NCBI RefSeq assembly: GCF_036408795.1
Contig: NZ_JAZGJP010000007.1
Coordinates: 55,587 to 119,586 of the forward strand
Direction: 5' to 3'
Source of the DNA: Olsenella_L kribbiana
GTDB lineage: Bacteria > Actinomycetota > Coriobacteriia > Coriobacteriales > Atopobiaceae
DNA: 64,000 nt
Shown here in pieces: positions 62,896-64,000 of the stretch (within the stretch, counting starts at the first letter, position 1; each line of letters begins with the position of its first letter). The position numbers were made by a program, and so were the translations under genes. The notes beneath the pieces are model-generated. The model saw nothing but the letters and a program-made list of their open reading frames with translations, ran no database searches and was not told where the DNA came from.

Positions 62896-63402
62896 GTGGA
62901 CCTCCTTGGAGCCGTGCGGACGGCACAGCGTGAATTCAGCAGTAATTAATTGTGCCCCAAAAGCGCGGGCTGCCCTGCCTGTTCCAGAAGAGCTCCAGAA
63001 ACGGCAGAGGGAGGGCGGCAGCCGGGATGGGAGCGTCGGACAAGGCTCGAGGCAGCAGTGCATCCGTGCTGCCGGGCGGCTTCCTGTGCCGGATGCACGG
63101 ACAGAGAAGGGAGGGGAATCTGCCCTGCTGCCGCACGCTCTTCAGAGCAGGCATTTGTTCCAATATCCATGAAAGAGGACTGAAAGCTATGATATATGTC
63201 TGTTAGTTGAAAAAACTTTCAGATGTGGCAATGAATCCGTCCGCAGGGGAGCAGGAAGGCTGTCTGGGATGCAGGAGGCTGAAGGATAGGGAAGCGCAGG
63301 GCCTTTTTCCTCTGCTGTGCCTGTGCTATGAGCCAGGACATATCGGGGATGCCGCAGATGCCATTCCGGATCCGGCCACGCGTGCTGTCTTAAGATTACA
63401 GC
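62896..63402. other. Intergenic region upstream of helD
   Basis: About 500 bp with no supported gene. The left part is the helD promoter region. Several overlapping short frames of 70-100 codons exist on both strands but have low-complexity, Cys/Arg-rich translations of the kind made by GC-rich noncoding DNA. Confidence 0.4.
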
Positions 63403-63621
63403 TCAGGATCCGATGTTGTTCTTCTGGTCCACGACGACCAGGGTGGCGTCGCCTGCCTCCTCGAGCAGCGCGTCGACATCGTCCAGACGGTCCTACACCC
63501 GCCGGCTGATCCGGATCTCGACCTCCTGGTCGAGCCCGACAGCCCAGTGGGAGGATTTCCCGACATCCACGCCGAGATACAGCTCGTGGGGCCCGAACCA
63601 GTCTTCCTGCCTGCGCTTCAT
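63403..63621 (-). pseudogene. Truncated IS110-family transposase, N-terminal part
   Basis: From ATG 63619-63621 the frame reads MKRRQEDWFGPHELYLGVDV and continues GKSSHWAVGLD, the first DEDD motif of IS110 transposases. After an in-frame TAG it continues with DALLEEAGDATLVVVDQKNN, matching the usual LVVVDQxxxIG segment, then stops at 63403-63405. Only about 70 of roughly 400 residues remain, so the copy is dead. Confidence 0.8.
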
Positions 63622-64000
63622 GGTGCCAACCTCCTCATAGGTCGGCTGGCCACCGTCCCTGCCAGCGCGACACCCACATTGCCCTGCCGCACGGCATGCC
63701 GCGCGGCACATCCCTATCAGCCGTTTCCCTTGCAGGGCACCATCCTCCGGCGGCAACACCCCCGGGCCTTCTCGGAGGCGGGGCAAGAGGGCCGTCCGGA
63801 GGAGGTCGGCCAGCGGCCCCGAGAGGGGCCATCTACAAGGTTAGGGAAATCAAGGACATGGCATTGTTGAAAACCCTACATGTTTTCTTTCAATAAGAAG
63901 TGAACGGTAATATCACCAGGAATTGAACATCCCGATGATCTGTTTCTGCACATCCCGTTCACGGGACATGGCATCTCTCCGCACATGAGCCAGAGGTCAC
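63622..64000. other. Region upstream of the IS110 remnant to the window edge
   Basis: No gene is supported. It is probably the 5' flank of the IS110 element followed by AT-richer chromosomal DNA from about 63840. No terminal repeats were recognised, and IS110 elements normally lack them. Confidence 0.35.

Noticed and set aside
63207..63509. 100-codon frame starting at TTG after helD
   Set aside because: It runs into the antisense of the IS110 remnant and has a Cys/Arg-rich chance composition.

Overview
The window looks like a chromosomal segment of a strictly anaerobic, Gram-positive, high-GC actinomycete. My best guess is the class Coriobacteriia (Olsenella/Atopobium-like, family Atopobiaceae). 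This is inferred from several things seen together: a very highly codon-biased pyruvate:ferredoxin oxidoreductase, lipoprotein and sortase-anchored surface proteins, strong AGGAGG-type ribosome binding sites, PTS plus GH4 sugar use, small CxxC proteins and a TM1266-type regulator. No rRNA, convincing tRNA, CRISPR array or complete prophage was seen.

Layout. 1-8.1 kb: end of an unknown gene, a pirin, then a six-gene operon with a spermidine/putrescine-type ABC importer (its ATPase gene broken by one extra C in a C8 tract), adenine deaminase and a nucleoside hydrolase. 8.1-12 kb: two thioredoxin-like genes divergent from an HxlR regulator around a perfect palindrome, then the AmmeMemoRadiSam genes (AmrA and AmrB parts fused). 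12-18.7 kb: small zinc-ribbon-like protein, PTS IIA, DAPG-hydrolase-like protein, SecB-like protein, GH25 lysozyme and two divergent MFS exporters. 18.7-22.5 kb: a gene-poor decayed stretch followed by a Sau3AI-type (GATC) restriction-modification pair. 22.7-27 kb: two divergent polar amino acid ABC importers, with one ATPase visible. 27-32 kb: a 44-codon gene facing a possible small antisense RNA, then small redox/flavin enzymes, a duplicated DUF1294 membrane protein, a HAD phosphatase and an aldo/keto reductase. 32-37 kb: two RpiR regulators divergent from a GH4 glucosidase and a PTS IICB (alpha-glucoside use). 37-43.6 kb: MarR plus a heterodimeric ABC exporter, then a YgiQ radical SAM protein with His-rich tails. 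43.6-45.8 kb: an AT-richer, probably acquired island with long inverted repeats and a PD-(D/E)XK + RAMA nuclease. 45.8-52.5 kb: PFOR, a zinc ribbon, a TM1266-type regulator, and an ABC importer whose permease and ATPase are fused. 52.5-60.1 kb: an IS3 remnant, a LytTR regulator and a complete pilus operon. 60.1-64 kb: engB, helD and a truncated IS110 element.

The most interesting region is 53.2-60.1 kb. Its gene set (von Willebrand adhesin, signal-peptidase-like protein, FctA-like backbone pilin, class B sortase, proline-rich NPDTS-anchored base pilin) mirrors the streptococcal FCT-3 pilus islands. As in streptococcal SipA, the signal-peptidase-like protein has lost both catalytic residues: Ser is replaced by Ala and Lys by Gly. 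It is therefore probably a pilus assembly factor, not a protease. A divergent LytTR regulator with an NTF2/SnoaL-like sensor domain probably controls the operon.

Other points worth following are the candidate type I toxin-antitoxin-like locus at 27.3-27.6 kb, the nuclease-RAMA island, the 31-bp tandem repeats before the GATC methylase, and the C8 tract in the importer ATPase.
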